A DNA stretch of 64,000 bases from Streptomyces rapamycinicus NRRL 5491 (GCF_024298965.1 NZ_CP085193.1:11966001-12030000), one strand, 5' to 3'. Positions 15,858 to 23,953 are shown, numbered from the stretch's first letter. The notes: generated from the letters alone by a model not told the origin. Made by a program: numbers and translations.

Positions 15858-16882
15858 GCCAGCTCCTTCTTCGCCCGGGCCAGGAAGCCCTCCAACGACG
15901 GGTCCCAGGCCGCTTCGGCGCCGGTCGTCACCAGAAACGTGTCGACCCCGAGCTCCCGGTACCTGCCGAGGGTGTCCAGGACGCGCTCCTCGGTGCCGAC
16001 GAGCGCCTGGGAGTTGGCGAAGCCGCCCAGGAGCTTGGTCAGGCCGGTCCAGAAGCAGTCGTCGTGCAGTTCGTGGTCGGTGAGCGCGAGAGCCCGTTGC
16101 CGCCCGACGGAGGTGTCGGTCGACGACGAGCGCAGGAAGGCCGGGGTTCCGGCGGCCTCGGCGATCTGCCGCTCCACGGCCCGGGCCCGGGCCCAGGCCT
16201 CGTCGTCGGTGTCACCGATGAACAGGCGCAGGCTCAGCGAGAACCGCATGGCACGGCCGTGGCCTTCGGCCGCCGCGGTGACCCGGTCGATGCGTTCCCT
16301 GGTGCCGGCGAGCGGCTCCCCCCACAGCATGTACAGGTCGGCGTGGCGGGCGCCGAAGTCCACGGCGTCGGCGCTCTCGCCGCCCATGAAGATGGGCACC
16401 TGGCCCTGCACCGGCTTGGTCCCCAGCTTCACCGCCTCGGCCGTGTAGTACTCGCCGTGGTGGTCGAAGGGCTCGGTCTCGGTCCAGGCGCGGCGGATGA
16501 TGTCGAGGTACTCGACCGCCCGCCGGTAGCGGTCGGCCTTGGGGAGGTCGTCCGACTCGCGGCGCAGATCCTTGTCGGAGCCGCCCACGACCACGTTGAC
16601 GGCGAGCCTGCCCCGCGCGAGTACGTCGAGGGTGGCGAAGTAGCGCGCGGCGGCCACCGGCGCCATCACGCCCGGACGGTGCGCGACGATGGGCGAGAAC
16701 CTCTCCGACGTCGCCAGCGCGAACGGCGCGGTGGCGTGGTTGTGCGGCCAGGTGGAGGAGTACCCGAGCAGGACCCGGTCGATGACCTGCGAGCGGTCCA
16801 GTTCCTGGATCCTGGAGATCATGAGGTCGGGGTCGGTTTCAGTGGTCTGAAGGGGCTGCAGCCCGGTGAGGAATTCGACCAT
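15854..16882 (-). CDS. LLM-class flavin-dependent monooxygenase (SsuD-like)
   Basis: Luciferase-like TIM-barrel monooxygenase of 342 residues using reduced FMN supplied in trans. The segments RPGVMAPVAAARYFATLDVLARGRLAVNVVVGG and HHGEYYTAEAV follow the alkanesulfonate monooxygenase pattern. Its likely reductant source is the flavin reductase at 10.5-11.0 kb, which carries the same operator although it is 5 kb away on the chromosome. The gene starts 7 bases after the thioesterase and overlaps the ligase. It may hydroxylate or desulfonate an organic acid; other LLM activities (Baeyer-Villiger, amine oxidation) are possible. Confidence 0.87.
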   Translation of the reverse strand: MVEFLTGLQPLQTTETDPDLMISRIQELDRSQVIDRVLLGYSSTWPHNHATAPFALATSERFSPIVAHRPGVMAPVAAARYFATLDVLARGRLAVNVVVGGSDKDLRRESDDLPKADRYRRAVEYLDIIRRAWTETEPFDHHGEYYTAEAVKLGTKPVQGQVPIFMGGESADAVDFGARHADLYMLWGEPLAGTRERIDRVTAAAEGHGRAMRFSLSLRLFIGDTDDEAWARARAVERQIAEAAGTPAFLRSSSTDTSVGRQRALALTDHELHDDCFWTGLTKLLGGFANSQALVGTEERVLDTLGRYRELGVDTFLVTTGAEAAWDPSLEGFLARAKKELA

Positions 16883-16889
16883 GGCGTTC

Positions 16890-17432
16890 TCAGCTTTCTG
16901 CGTGGGGTCCGTTGGGTGATGGTGATCGGCGGGCGAGCCAGGCTTCGTGGCGGGCGAAGTGGTCGGGTCGGCGGGTCCGCAGCTCGGCCCGGGCGGTGGC
17001 CAGCGCCGTACCGGCGAGCGTCATCCCGGCGGACACCTCCCACCGTCTGCCGGTGTGCCGCTCGATCCGCGCCAGGACGTCCACGGGCCGCCCGACCGGG
17101 ACCGGGCGGAGGTAGCGGACCGTCAGCGACTTGGTGACCAGCCGCGGTTCGATCCGCAGCGCGACGACGCTGAGCGCGTCGTCGAACACCGCGGCGGTCC
17201 AGCCGCCGTGCGCGACACCGGGCCCGCCGTGCCAGAACGGTGGGCAGACGACCTCGAACCGCACCGCGCCGTCGCGCACCTCGGCGATCTCGACGCCCAG
17301 GCGGCAGGCGTCGTGCGGAGCGCAGCCGCCGCACAGGAGCCGGCCCGACGGGGAGGGCTCGATCGTGAAGGCGTCGGGGTCGTCCGTGAGGGCGTCGGGA
17401 CCCTCCGCGAAGGTGTCGGGGTCCTCAGCCAC
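16890..17432 (-). CDS. PaaI-type hotdog-fold thioesterase
   Basis: A 180-residue protein whose C-terminal two-thirds is a hotdog domain: FWHGGPGVAHGGWTAAVFDDALSVVA contains the HGG and downstream acidic residue used by PaaI-like acyl-CoA thioesterases, followed by KSLTVRYLRPVPVGRPV. The first 30 residues are acidic and low-complexity (repeats of DPDAF/DALTDD), with a small Cys cluster CGGCAPHDAC that may bind metal or be structural. It overlaps the upstream dehydrogenase gene by 8 bases. It probably rescues CoA or releases a pathway intermediate. Confidence 0.8.
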   Translation of the reverse strand: MAEDPDTFAEGPDALTDDPDAFTIEPSPSGRLLCGGCAPHDACRLGVEIAEVRDGAVRFEVVCPPFWHGGPGVAHGGWTAAVFDDALSVVALRIEPRLVTKSLTVRYLRPVPVGRPVDVLARIERHTGRRWEVSAGMTLAGTALATARAELRTRRPDHFARHEAWLARRSPSPNGPHAES

Positions 17433-18417
17433 CCGCGGCCTCCTTGCGCAGGGCCGCCACCACCGCTTCGGGTACGTCGATGGCGCCGCGCCGGAGCGTC
17501 TCGTCCCGGCGGCTCGCCGAGCGGTCGAACGGCATCCGCACCGCGTGGCCGTCCTCGACGGGACGGGTGGCGCGGACCGATTCGGCGAAGGCCGCGACCC
17601 GCCGCCGGTAGTCGTCCGGGTCGGTGAGCACGCCCGGATCGACCAGTACGACGAAGAAGCCGCAGTCCGAAACGCCCGGCGGGTCGGCGGCCGCGCCGGT
17701 CATCATGCCGAGCAACTGGACGACCAGGGCGAGCCCGGAGCCCTTGTGCGCGCCCCATACGCCGAACGCGCCCCCGAGCGCGGCGGCCGGGTCGAGCGTC
17801 GGGGCCCCGGCCGCGTCGTAGGCCTGGCCGGGTGCCAGCTTCTCTCCGAGCCGCGCCTTCAGCCGCACCTCCCCGTACATCACGGCGGAGGTGCCGATGT
17901 CCCAGATGACCGGAGTCGGGGTGGCCGGGAACCCGAACGCGATCGGGTTGGTCCCGAACCGGGCTTCGGTGCCGCCGTGCGGGGCCACCACCGCCGGTCC
18001 GCTGCCCGCGATCATCCCGGCGAGCCCGGCGGCCGCGGCCTTCTCCAGGTAGTACGAGAACATCCCGGTGTACCAGGTGTTGTGCGCGCCGACGACCGCG
18101 ATTCCCTGGGCGCGGGCCTTCGCCATGGCCAGCCGCAACGCGTGCGTACCGACGAGGTAGCCCACCTGGTCGCCGCCGTCCACGGTGGCGGACACCGGCG
18201 TCTCGGCGACGATCCGGATCGGCCGCGGCGGCGCCTCGGTGGTGCGAATGCGCTCCGCTATGGACAGCGCGCGGGCGAGCCCGCCGAAGGACAGCCCGCG
18301 CAGTTCGCAGTCGACCAGATGATCGGCGATGGTCTCGGCGGCCTCGGCGGAATGCCCGCAGGAGGTCATCGCCGCCGCGACGAGTGCGCGGGCGTCGGGG
18401 AGGGACAGAGCCGTCAT
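17425..18417 (-). CDS. Ldh_2-family malate/L-lactate/ureidoglycolate-type dehydrogenase
   Basis: A 330-residue NAD(P)-dependent 2-hydroxyacid dehydrogenase of the non-Rossmann YlbC/AllD/MdhC family. Recognisable segments are AVVGAHNTWYTGMFSYYLEKAA, HGGTEARFGTNPIAFGFPA and GAFGVWGAHKGSGLALVVQLLG. ATG at 18417 is chosen over the open upstream frame because TGGAGG precedes it at good spacing. It is the first gene of the six-gene operon, about 50 bases below the inferred transcript start in the triple operator. It would interconvert a 2-hydroxy and a 2-keto acid of the pathway. Confidence 0.87.
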   Translation of the reverse strand: MTALSLPDARALVAAAMTSCGHSAEAAETIADHLVDCELRGLSFGGLARALSIAERIRTTEAPPRPIRIVAETPVSATVDGGDQVGYLVGTHALRLAMAKARAQGIAVVGAHNTWYTGMFSYYLEKAAAAGLAGMIAGSGPAVVAPHGGTEARFGTNPIAFGFPATPTPVIWDIGTSAVMYGEVRLKARLGEKLAPGQAYDAAGAPTLDPAAALGGAFGVWGAHKGSGLALVVQLLGMMTGAAADPPGVSDCGFFVVLVDPGVLTDPDDYRRRVAAFAESVRATRPVEDGHAVRMPFDRSASRRDETLRRGAIDVPEAVVAALRKEAAGG

Positions 18418-18461
18418 GAGCCGACCTCCACGGTGTGGGAGCTGGGGATTCGCCCGTCCGT

Positions 18462-18509
18462 AAGCATGCTGAGACAATATAAGCATGCGTACTGGATAGC
18501 AAGCATGCT
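18462..18509 (-). promoter_or_regulatory. Promoter and triple GCATGC operator of the catabolic operon
   Basis: Three AAGCATGC boxes (18462-18470, 18481-18488, 18501-18509) have centres 19 and 20 bases apart. On the minus strand TTGCTA, a 17-base spacer and TATTGT make a good sigma-70-like promoter, with the middle box inside the spacer. The layout copies the operator at 10998-11047 almost base for base around each box, which indicates shared control by the MarR protein encoded at 11082. Confidence 0.78.
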
Positions 18510-18567
18510 GATACCCGGGCGGGCTGTCGATGGGGGTGTGTACGCGCGCGGGGCGGCAGGGGGTGCG

Positions 18568-18598
18568 TCTCCGGGGATCGTCGGCCGATCCCCGGAGA
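18568..18598 (-). terminator. 13-base-stem hairpin after the NTF2-like gene
   Basis: Perfect stem TCTCCGGGGATCG / CGATCCCCGGAGA with a 5-base loop, 6 bases beyond the stop of the minus-strand NTF2-like gene. It is a convincing terminator that insulates it from the operon promoter to the left. Confidence 0.8.
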
Positions 18599-18603
18599 GG
18601 GGG

Positions 18604-19002
18604 TCACATCACGGCGTCGGTCTGGAGCGGGCCCGCGGTGATGCGCAGTGTCCGGACGCGAACCGGCTCTTCCTGGTCGAGGTAGAAGATGTGCATGAAC
18701 GGGGCGCGCACCACCTGGTCCGGCGCGCTCTTCCTGGCCATGGTCGCCTCGCCGCGCAGCAGGCGGACGCCGTCGCCCGCGGCCCAGAACTCCAGAACCT
18801 CGTGCGTGATGTTCAGCGGCTCGTCGATCTTGACGAAGAACGCCTTGATGGCCTCGGCGCCGTGGATGTGCGCGGTGCCGAAGTGCATCTCGGTGTCCTC
18901 GGTCAGCGGTGCGAAGCCCTCGTCGAACTCCAGGGTGTCGATGGCGTCCATGAACTTCAGGACCCAGCCGGGCACGGATGTCGCGTGTGCAGTGTCTGTC
19001 AT
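18604..19002 (-). CDS. SnoaL/NTF2-like small protein
   Basis: A 132-residue protein of the cone-shaped alpha+beta barrel (NTF2/SnoaL) type: FMDAIDTLEFDEGFAPLTEDTEMHFG, then IHGAEAIKAFFVKIDEPL and a C-terminal beta-sheet (MHIFYLDQEEPVRVRTLRI). Members act as isomerases, cyclases, dehydratases or ligand-binding proteins; nothing here selects one. The start codon is immediately downstream of a 23-base palindrome, and an HxlR regulator gene lies just upstream on the same strand, suggesting that HxlR controls it. Confidence 0.75.
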   Translation of the reverse strand: MTDTAHATSVPGWVLKFMDAIDTLEFDEGFAPLTEDTEMHFGTAHIHGAEAIKAFFVKIDEPLNITHEVLEFWAAGDGVRLLRGEATMARKSAPDQVVRAPFMHIFYLDQEEPVRVRTLRITAGPLQTDAVM

Positions 19003-19003
19003 G

Positions 19004-19026
19004 ACTAGTAGCGTAACGCTACTAGT
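19004..19026. promoter_or_regulatory. 23-base perfect palindrome, probable HxlR operator
   Basis: Two 11-base arms, ACTAGTAGCGT and ACGCTACTAGT, flank one central base, directly against the start codon of the NTF2-like gene. A related TAGTAGT motif recurs upstream of the HxlR gene at about 19530-19560. Perfect arms of this length are very unlikely by chance in 72% GC DNA. Confidence 0.75.
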
Positions 19027-19047
19027 TTCAATTCGCTATTAGCCTGA

Positions 19048-19509
19048 TCAGCGGGCGCCGTCTTCCTCGGCGGGCACCGGTCGCAGGGTCGACGCCTCGA
19101 CCGGCTGGTGGCAGCTGCTGCACGCGAGGTACGGATTGGTCGGGTTGCCGCACACCGTGTGCATCAGTGGGTGCCGGCTGATGTCGCTGTCGGTCGCATG
19201 GCTCTCGGCCCAGCGCGTGATGGCCGCGATGGCCGGGACGACGAGTTCACGGGCGCTGTCGGTGAGCTCGTACTCGTACCACGGCTTGTCCGCGCGGTAG
19301 GCGCGCTTGGTGAGCAGACCCAGTTCGGTCAGGCTGTTCAGCCGCGCGGTGAGGATGTTCGCCGAAATGCCCAGCGCTCGCTTGAGCTCGCCGAACCGGC
19401 CGACACCGAAGAACACCTCCCGCAGGATCTGGTAGTTCCAGCGCTCGGAGATCGCGGCCAGGAACTCCTGGCCGTGCTGGAAGGTGATGCGGCTCCCGCG
19501 GTCGGGCAC
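19048..19509 (-). CDS. HxlR-family transcriptional regulator with CxxC tail
   Basis: Winged-helix regulator of about 153 residues. The core reads AISERWNYQILREVFFGVGRFGELKRALGISANILTARLNSLTELGLLTK, typical of HxlR. The GTG at 19509 is chosen because AAGAGGAG sits 7 bases before it; the frame stays open to 19635 without a comparable site. The C-terminus carries NPYLACSSCHQPVE, a CxxC pair that could bind metal or sense redox/aldehyde stress, as in several HxlR proteins. It probably controls itself and the NTF2-like gene 45 bases downstream via the palindrome. Confidence 0.85.
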   Translation of the reverse strand: MPDRGSRITFQHGQEFLAAISERWNYQILREVFFGVGRFGELKRALGISANILTARLNSLTELGLLTKRAYRADKPWYEYELTDSARELVVPAIAAITRWAESHATDSDISRHPLMHTVCGNPTNPYLACSSCHQPVEASTLRPVPAEEDGAR

Positions 19510-19694
19510 GGCTTCTCCTCTTGGGTGATCCCGGTAGTAGTCTTGAATCGAAAGTAGTCCTGTAATGCTACCGGTGGCCGTGCCGACGTGCCCAAGCCCC
19601 GCCGCTTGGGCGGAAGTTGTGCCCATCGAGATCAAATCACTGCTTTAATTAGGTAGCTGATCTTGAGTCCCGGCCCCTCGGAAAGGCAGCCTTG

Positions 19695-20066
19695 ATGTCC
19701 CCGGTCCTCTACTCGTCCCGCTCCCGTTCCGAGGTTCCGTTCGAGGCTGCCGACGCCGGTGTTCTCCGCGTCATGTCCAACTCCCGAACCCCGGTGTTCT
19801 GCACCGTGCACGCGAGTGGACGACGCCGGTACGGCTACTGGCAGCCGTACGATTCCGTCACCAACAGGGGCGGCTGCTACGCCGCGCTGCCCACCCCCGT
19901 ATGCGACAGGCTGTACTCCCAGGGGCGGATCACTCTCGGTGAGCCCCTGGTGGATCCGGCCAAGACCACATACCGCGTGTGGCCCGCTCATGGCCCGGTC
20001 GCGCCGGTACGCATCCCGGCGGCGCCCCTGTCCGCGATGGCGGTGGCACAGGTGCTCGCCGCCTGA
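19695..20066 (+). CDS. Small orphan protein, unknown function
   Basis: A 123-residue protein starting MSPVLYSSRS with AAAGG eight bases upstream. It is soluble, with Tyr/Arg-rich stretches (HASGRRRYGYWQPYDSVTNRGGCYAAL) and a C-terminal Ala-rich helix. It has no recognised domain or signal peptide. The distribution of hydrophobic residues and high third-position GC support coding. It is divergent from the HxlR gene and converges on the MaoC gene. Confidence 0.6.
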   Translation: MSPVLYSSRSRSEVPFEAADAGVLRVMSNSRTPVFCTVHASGRRRYGYWQPYDSVTNRGGCYAALPTPVCDRLYSQGRITLGEPLVDPAKTTYRVWPAHGPVAPVRIPAAPLSAMAVAQVLAA

Positions 20067-20153
20067 GTCGAGGTTCCGGGAAGCCGGTCCGGCGGTGCGG
20101 TGGTCGGCGGCGTCGGCGGCCGGACTCGCCGGTCTTCTCCGTGGTGCGGCAGG

Positions 20154-20609
20154 TCAGACGTAGAAGCGGGACAGACTCTGCACCACGGCAGCGGGCTTCG
20201 TGCCGCCGTCCACCTCGATCGTGCCGTCGACGGTGATCTGGACGCCGCCGGGTACGTCCTCGACCGAGGTGAGCCGGGCCACCAGCCGTATGCGGGACCC
20301 GGCCTTCACCGGCGCCGGGAAGCGCACCTTGTTCAGGCCGTAGTTCACCTTGGTGGTCACGCCCCGTACGTCCAGGAGTTGGGTGAAGAGGGGGATGAAC
20401 AGGGACAACGTGAGGTAGCCGTGCGCGATCGGCGCGCCGAAGGGGCCCTGGGCCGCTCGCTCCGGGTCGGTGTGGATCCACTGGTGATCGTCGGTGGCAT
20501 CGGCGAAGGTGCCGATGCGGTCCTGGGTGACCTCGATCCACTCGCTGGTGCCGAGGTCCGCGTCGGCGAGCTTCTTCAGTTCGTCCAGACCGTTGACGGT
20601 GATGCTCAT
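20154..20609 (-). CDS. MaoC-like (R)-specific enoyl-CoA hydratase/dehydratase
   Basis: Hotdog-fold hydratase of 151 residues. The hydratase motif region is FADATDDHQWIHTDPERA, followed by GPFGAPIAHGYLTLSLFIPL. It would add water to a trans-2-enoyl-CoA, complementing the acyl-CoA synthetase and SDR of the same operon. Its ATG overlaps the stop of the synthetase gene (ATGA), so translation is coupled. It is the last gene of the operon running from 23953. Confidence 0.88.
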   Translation of the reverse strand: MSITVNGLDELKKLADADLGTSEWIEVTQDRIGTFADATDDHQWIHTDPERAAQGPFGAPIAHGYLTLSLFIPLFTQLLDVRGVTTKVNYGLNKVRFPAPVKAGSRIRLVARLTSVEDVPGGVQITVDGTIEVDGGTKPAAVVQSLSRFYV

Positions 20610-22132
20610 GAATCGGCTTCCTGTTCGGGGGCGGGCGTGCCGTAGCGGTCGCGCACCCGGGACTTGAGGAGCTTTCCGGAGGCGGTGCGCGGAAGTTCGT
20701 CCGCGACCACCACCGACTTGGGGATCTTGTACTTGGCGAGCCGCCCGGACAGTGATGCCAGCACCTGCTCCGGGTCGAGTCCGGTGCCCGCCGCCGGGAC
20801 GACGACCGCCCGTGGCACCTCGCCCCATGTGTCGTCCGGGACACCGATCACCGCGCACTCGGCGATGTCCGGGTGGGCGAGGAGGAGATCTTCGATCTCG
20901 GCGGGGTAGACGTTCTCGCCGCCGGAGATGATCATGTCCTTGATCCGGTCGACGATGTACACATAACCGTCTTCGTCGACCCGGGCCGCGTCCCCGCTGC
21001 GGAACCAGCCGCCCTCGAACGCGGCCTCCGTCTCCTCGGGCAGCCCCCAGTAGCCGGCCATCACATGTGGTCCGCGCACCACCACTTCGCCGGTCTCGCC
21101 GGTGCCGACCGGGGTGAGGCCGGGCCGTACGACCCGTACGTCGCTGAAGAAGTGCGGTACGCCCGCGGAGCCCGCCTTGTCGGCGGCGTGCTCGGCGTCC
21201 AGGAAGAGTGTGCCGGGCGCGGCCTCGGTCATGCCGTAGCCCTGGAGGAAGGTGAGCCCGCGTTCCTGGTAGGTGGCGATGAGCGGGGTCGGTACCGGGG
21301 ATCCGCCGCAGGTGAGGATGCGGAGCGAGGACAGATCGGCGTTCGCCCAGCGGGGATGCCGGGCCACCTGGCCGAACATCGCCGGCACCCCGAACATGAA
21401 GGTGATGCGATGCCGTTCGATCAGGTCCAGGGTCGTCCCCGGATCGAAGGCCTCCACCAGGACGCAGGTGCCGCCCTTGAGCAGTACCGGCAAGGTGATC
21501 ATGTTCAGCCCGGCGGTGTGGAACAGCGGGGCGGACACCAGGGCGCGCTCGTCGGCGAACAGATCGTGGTCGACCAGTACATTGACGGCGTTCCAGATGA
21601 TGTTGGAGTGGGTGAGCATCGCGCCCTTGGGGCGGCCGGTCGTCCCCGAGGTGTACATGATGAGGCAGGTGTCGTCGGGGGAGACCGGTTCATCGATCGG
21701 CTCGGCCGACGCGGCCGCCAGGGCCTGTTCGTATGTGTCGCCGATCTCGATACAGGTCCGTACATCGGTGTCGGCGGGCAGTCCGGCGACGAGCCCGGCT
21801 TGTGCGGCACCGTGGATGAGGGCTTTGGCGCCGGAGTCGGCGAGCTGGTACGCGATCTCGGGGCCGGTGAGCCGGGTGTTGAGGGGGACGAAGACGGCGC
21901 CGAGCAGGCCGGCGGCGAACAGGGTCTCCAGATAGGCGGGGTGGTTGGGGCCGAGGTGGGCGATGCGGTCGCCACGCCTGATGCCCCGGGCGCGCAGGGC
22001 ATGGGCGAGGCGGTTGGTACGGGTGTGCAGGGTGCGGTAGTCGGTCGACCGCTCGCCGTGGATCAGGGCCGTGCGGTTCGGGGTCTTACGGGCCCGGCGT
22101 GCGGGCCATGACCCCAGTCCCTCGTTGCGCAT
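20606..22132 (-). CDS. Fatty/aryl acyl-CoA synthetase (FadD-like)
   Basis: ANL enzyme of 508 residues. The A3 motif is MYTSGTTGRPKGAML; later motifs are GYGMTEAAP, GWFRSGDAARVDEDGYVYIVDRIKDMI and the catalytic-lysine segment LPRTASGKLLKSRVRD. It activates a carboxylic acid to its CoA thioester. It starts 10 bases after the amidohydrolase and overlaps the MaoC gene. With SDR and MaoC it makes a short beta-oxidation-like set; no thiolase or acyl-CoA dehydrogenase is in the operon. Confidence 0.9.
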   Translation of the reverse strand: MRNEGLGSWPARRARKTPNRTALIHGERSTDYRTLHTRTNRLAHALRARGIRRGDRIAHLGPNHPAYLETLFAAGLLGAVFVPLNTRLTGPEIAYQLADSGAKALIHGAAQAGLVAGLPADTDVRTCIEIGDTYEQALAAASAEPIDEPVSPDDTCLIMYTSGTTGRPKGAMLTHSNIIWNAVNVLVDHDLFADERALVSAPLFHTAGLNMITLPVLLKGGTCVLVEAFDPGTTLDLIERHRITFMFGVPAMFGQVARHPRWANADLSSLRILTCGGSPVPTPLIATYQERGLTFLQGYGMTEAAPGTLFLDAEHAADKAGSAGVPHFFSDVRVVRPGLTPVGTGETGEVVVRGPHVMAGYWGLPEETEAAFEGGWFRSGDAARVDEDGYVYIVDRIKDMIISGGENVYPAEIEDLLLAHPDIAECAVIGVPDDTWGEVPRAVVVPAAGTGLDPEQVLASLSGRLAKYKIPKSVVVADELPRTASGKLLKSRVRDRYGTPAPEQEADS

Positions 22133-22142
22133 CCGGCACCCC

Positions 22143-23018
22143 TTACGGTTGTGTCAGTCCGAGCAGCCGGGCCGCGTTCTCCTTGAGGATCTTCGGCTTG
22201 ACCGCGTCCTTGATGGAGAGCTTGTCGAAGTCGGCCAGCCATCGGTCCGGGGTGAGCACCGGGAAGTCCGAACCGAACAGGACCTTGTCCTTCAGCAGTG
22301 TGTTGGCGTACTGCACAAGCTGCGGCGGGAAGTACTTCGGCGACCAGCCGGACAGGTCGATGTGCACGCCGGGCTTGTGGGTCGCCACCGCCAGCGCCTC
22401 GTCCTGCCAGGGGAACGAGGGGTGCGCCAGGATGATCTTCAGATGCGGGAAGTCGGCGGCCACGTCGTCCACATGGAGCGGGTTGGAGTACTTCAGCCGG
22501 ATGCCGCCCCCGCCGGGCACGCCGGCGCCGATGCCGGTCTGGCCGGTGTGGAAGAGAGCGATGGTGCCGGTCTCCTCGATCACCTCGTACAGGCCGTACG
22601 CCACCGAGCGGTCGTCGGGGAAGAAACCCTGGACACTGGGGTGGAACTTGAAGCCCTTCACGCCGTACTCCTCGACCAGCCGCCGGGCCCGCCGTACCCC
22701 CGCCTTCCCCCGGAAGGGGTCGATGGAGGCGAAGGGGATGAGGACGTCCGCGTTGGCGGCGGCTGCCTCGGCGACCTCCTCGTTCGGGACGGGCTCGGTG
22801 CCGGTGGCGGACTCGGCGTCCACGGTGAAGATGACGGCGGCCATCCGCCGTTCGCGGTAGTAGGCGGCCGTTTCCTCGATGGTGGGCTTCCGTTTCCCCT
22901 CGACCTTGAAGTAGGCGGCGGAGGCGGCGTGCAGATCGTCGTCCAGGGAGGAGTGGCCCTTGGAGGACACCTCCGCGTGGGTGTGGACGTCGATGGCGAC
23001 CAGGTTCCGGAGGTCCAT
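22143..23018 (-). CDS. Amidohydrolase-2 family metal-dependent hydrolase/decarboxylase
   Basis: A 291-residue TIM-barrel metalloenzyme of the ACMSD/amidohydrolase-2 family. Metal-binding landmarks are DVHTHAE near the N-terminus, GFKFHPSVQGF, FHTGQTG, ILAHPSFPW and FGSDFPVLTPDRW, supplying the usual His and Asp ligands. Members hydrolyse C-N/C-O bonds or decarboxylate aromatic acids. The start overlaps the SDR stop (ATGA). A decarboxylase or ring-fission role before CoA activation is plausible but unproved. Confidence 0.85.
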   Translation of the reverse strand: MDLRNLVAIDVHTHAEVSSKGHSSLDDDLHAASAAYFKVEGKRKPTIEETAAYYRERRMAAVIFTVDAESATGTEPVPNEEVAEAAAANADVLIPFASIDPFRGKAGVRRARRLVEEYGVKGFKFHPSVQGFFPDDRSVAYGLYEVIEETGTIALFHTGQTGIGAGVPGGGGIRLKYSNPLHVDDVAADFPHLKIILAHPSFPWQDEALAVATHKPGVHIDLSGWSPKYFPPQLVQYANTLLKDKVLFGSDFPVLTPDRWLADFDKLSIKDAVKPKILKENAARLLGLTQP

Positions 23019-23953
23019 CACGCCTCCGGGGTCTTCGGCGCGGGGATGCCCACCGACTGCGGCTCGGCGCCGATCGATGTGGGCCAGGCGTCGGCGAGGG
23101 CCTCGGAGGTCCACCCGCCGTCCGCGTAGGCGGTCCGGATCTCCTGCGGATGTGACCAGAGCGCCACCTTGTCGCCGCCGATGCCGACGCACTGGCCGGT
23201 GATGCCGCGGGCGGCGTCGGAGGCCAGGAAGGGGACGAGGGCGGCGCAGTCCTCCGGGGTGCCGAATCCCTCGCCCTTGCGCAGGAAGTCCGGCAGCGGT
23301 TCGCCGTTCCTCAGGGCCTCCACATACGGGGCGAAGGCGGGAATGGTCTCGGTCATCGCGGTGGCGGCGACCGGCACGATCGCGTTGACGGTGATGTCCG
23401 CGCGGGACAGTTCCATGGACCAGGTGCGGGCCATGGCGGCGATTCCGGCCTTGGCGGCGGCGTAGTTGGTCTGGCCGAAGTTGCCGCGCTGCCCGGCCGG
23501 GGAGCCGACGAGGACGAGCGTGCCGCCCTCGCCCTGTTCGCGCATGCGCAACGAGGCGGCGCGGGCGCAGGTGAAGGTGGCTCGCAGATGGGTGGTGACG
23601 ACCGCGTCGAAGTCCTCGTCGGTCATCTTCCAGAGCACCTTGTCGCGCAGGATGCCCGCGTTGGTGACCAGGATGTCGAGCCGGCCGAACTCCGCTACGG
23701 CACGGTTCACCAGCCGGTCGGCGGCCTCCGCGGAGCCGACCGGGACCACCTCGGCCACGGCGGTGCCACCCGCCTCGGTGATGGATTTGACGGCCTGTTC
23801 GGCCACGGCTTCGTCGACATCGTTGACGACCACGGACGCGCCGTGGGCGGCGAGGGCGTGTGCGTAGGCGAGGCCGAGGCCCCGGCCGCTGCCGGTGACG
23901 ACGGCGGCCTTGCCGGTCAGATCGATGGTGGGCACGAGCGGATCCCTTCGCAT
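23018..23953 (-). CDS. SDR, (R)-3-hydroxyacyl-CoA dehydrogenase-like
   Basis: A 311-residue SDR of the type found in multifunctional beta-oxidation enzymes. Motifs are VTGSGRGLGLAYAHAL (cofactor loop), VNDVDEA, TNAGILRD, the active-site region VLVGSPAGQRG and NYAAAKAG (YxxxK). The long C-terminal extension after the Rossmann core resembles the HSD17B4 group. It is the first gene of the four-gene minus-strand operon and divergent from a MarR gene. It probably oxidises a hydroxyacyl-CoA formed by the MaoC hydratase. Confidence 0.88.
   Translation of the reverse strand: MRRDPLVPTIDLTGKAAVVTGSGRGLGLAYAHALAAHGASVVVNDVDEAVAEQAVKSITEAGGTAVAEVVPVGSAEAADRLVNRAVAEFGRLDILVTNAGILRDKVLWKMTDEDFDAVVTTHLRATFTCARAASLRMREQGEGGTLVLVGSPAGQRGNFGQTNYAAAKAGIAAMARTWSMELSRADITVNAIVPVAATAMTETIPAFAPYVEALRNGEPLPDFLRKGEGFGTPEDCAALVPFLASDAARGITGQCVGIGGDKVALWSHPQEIRTAYADGGWTSEALADAWPTSIGAEPQSVGIPAPKTPEA

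Noticed and set aside
12753..16448. A 1231-codon open frame on the plus strand
   Set aside because: It is antisense to the HMG-CoA lyase-like, ligase and LLM genes, has no domain, and shows the Gly/Arg/Ala composition typical of shadow frames in GC-rich DNA.
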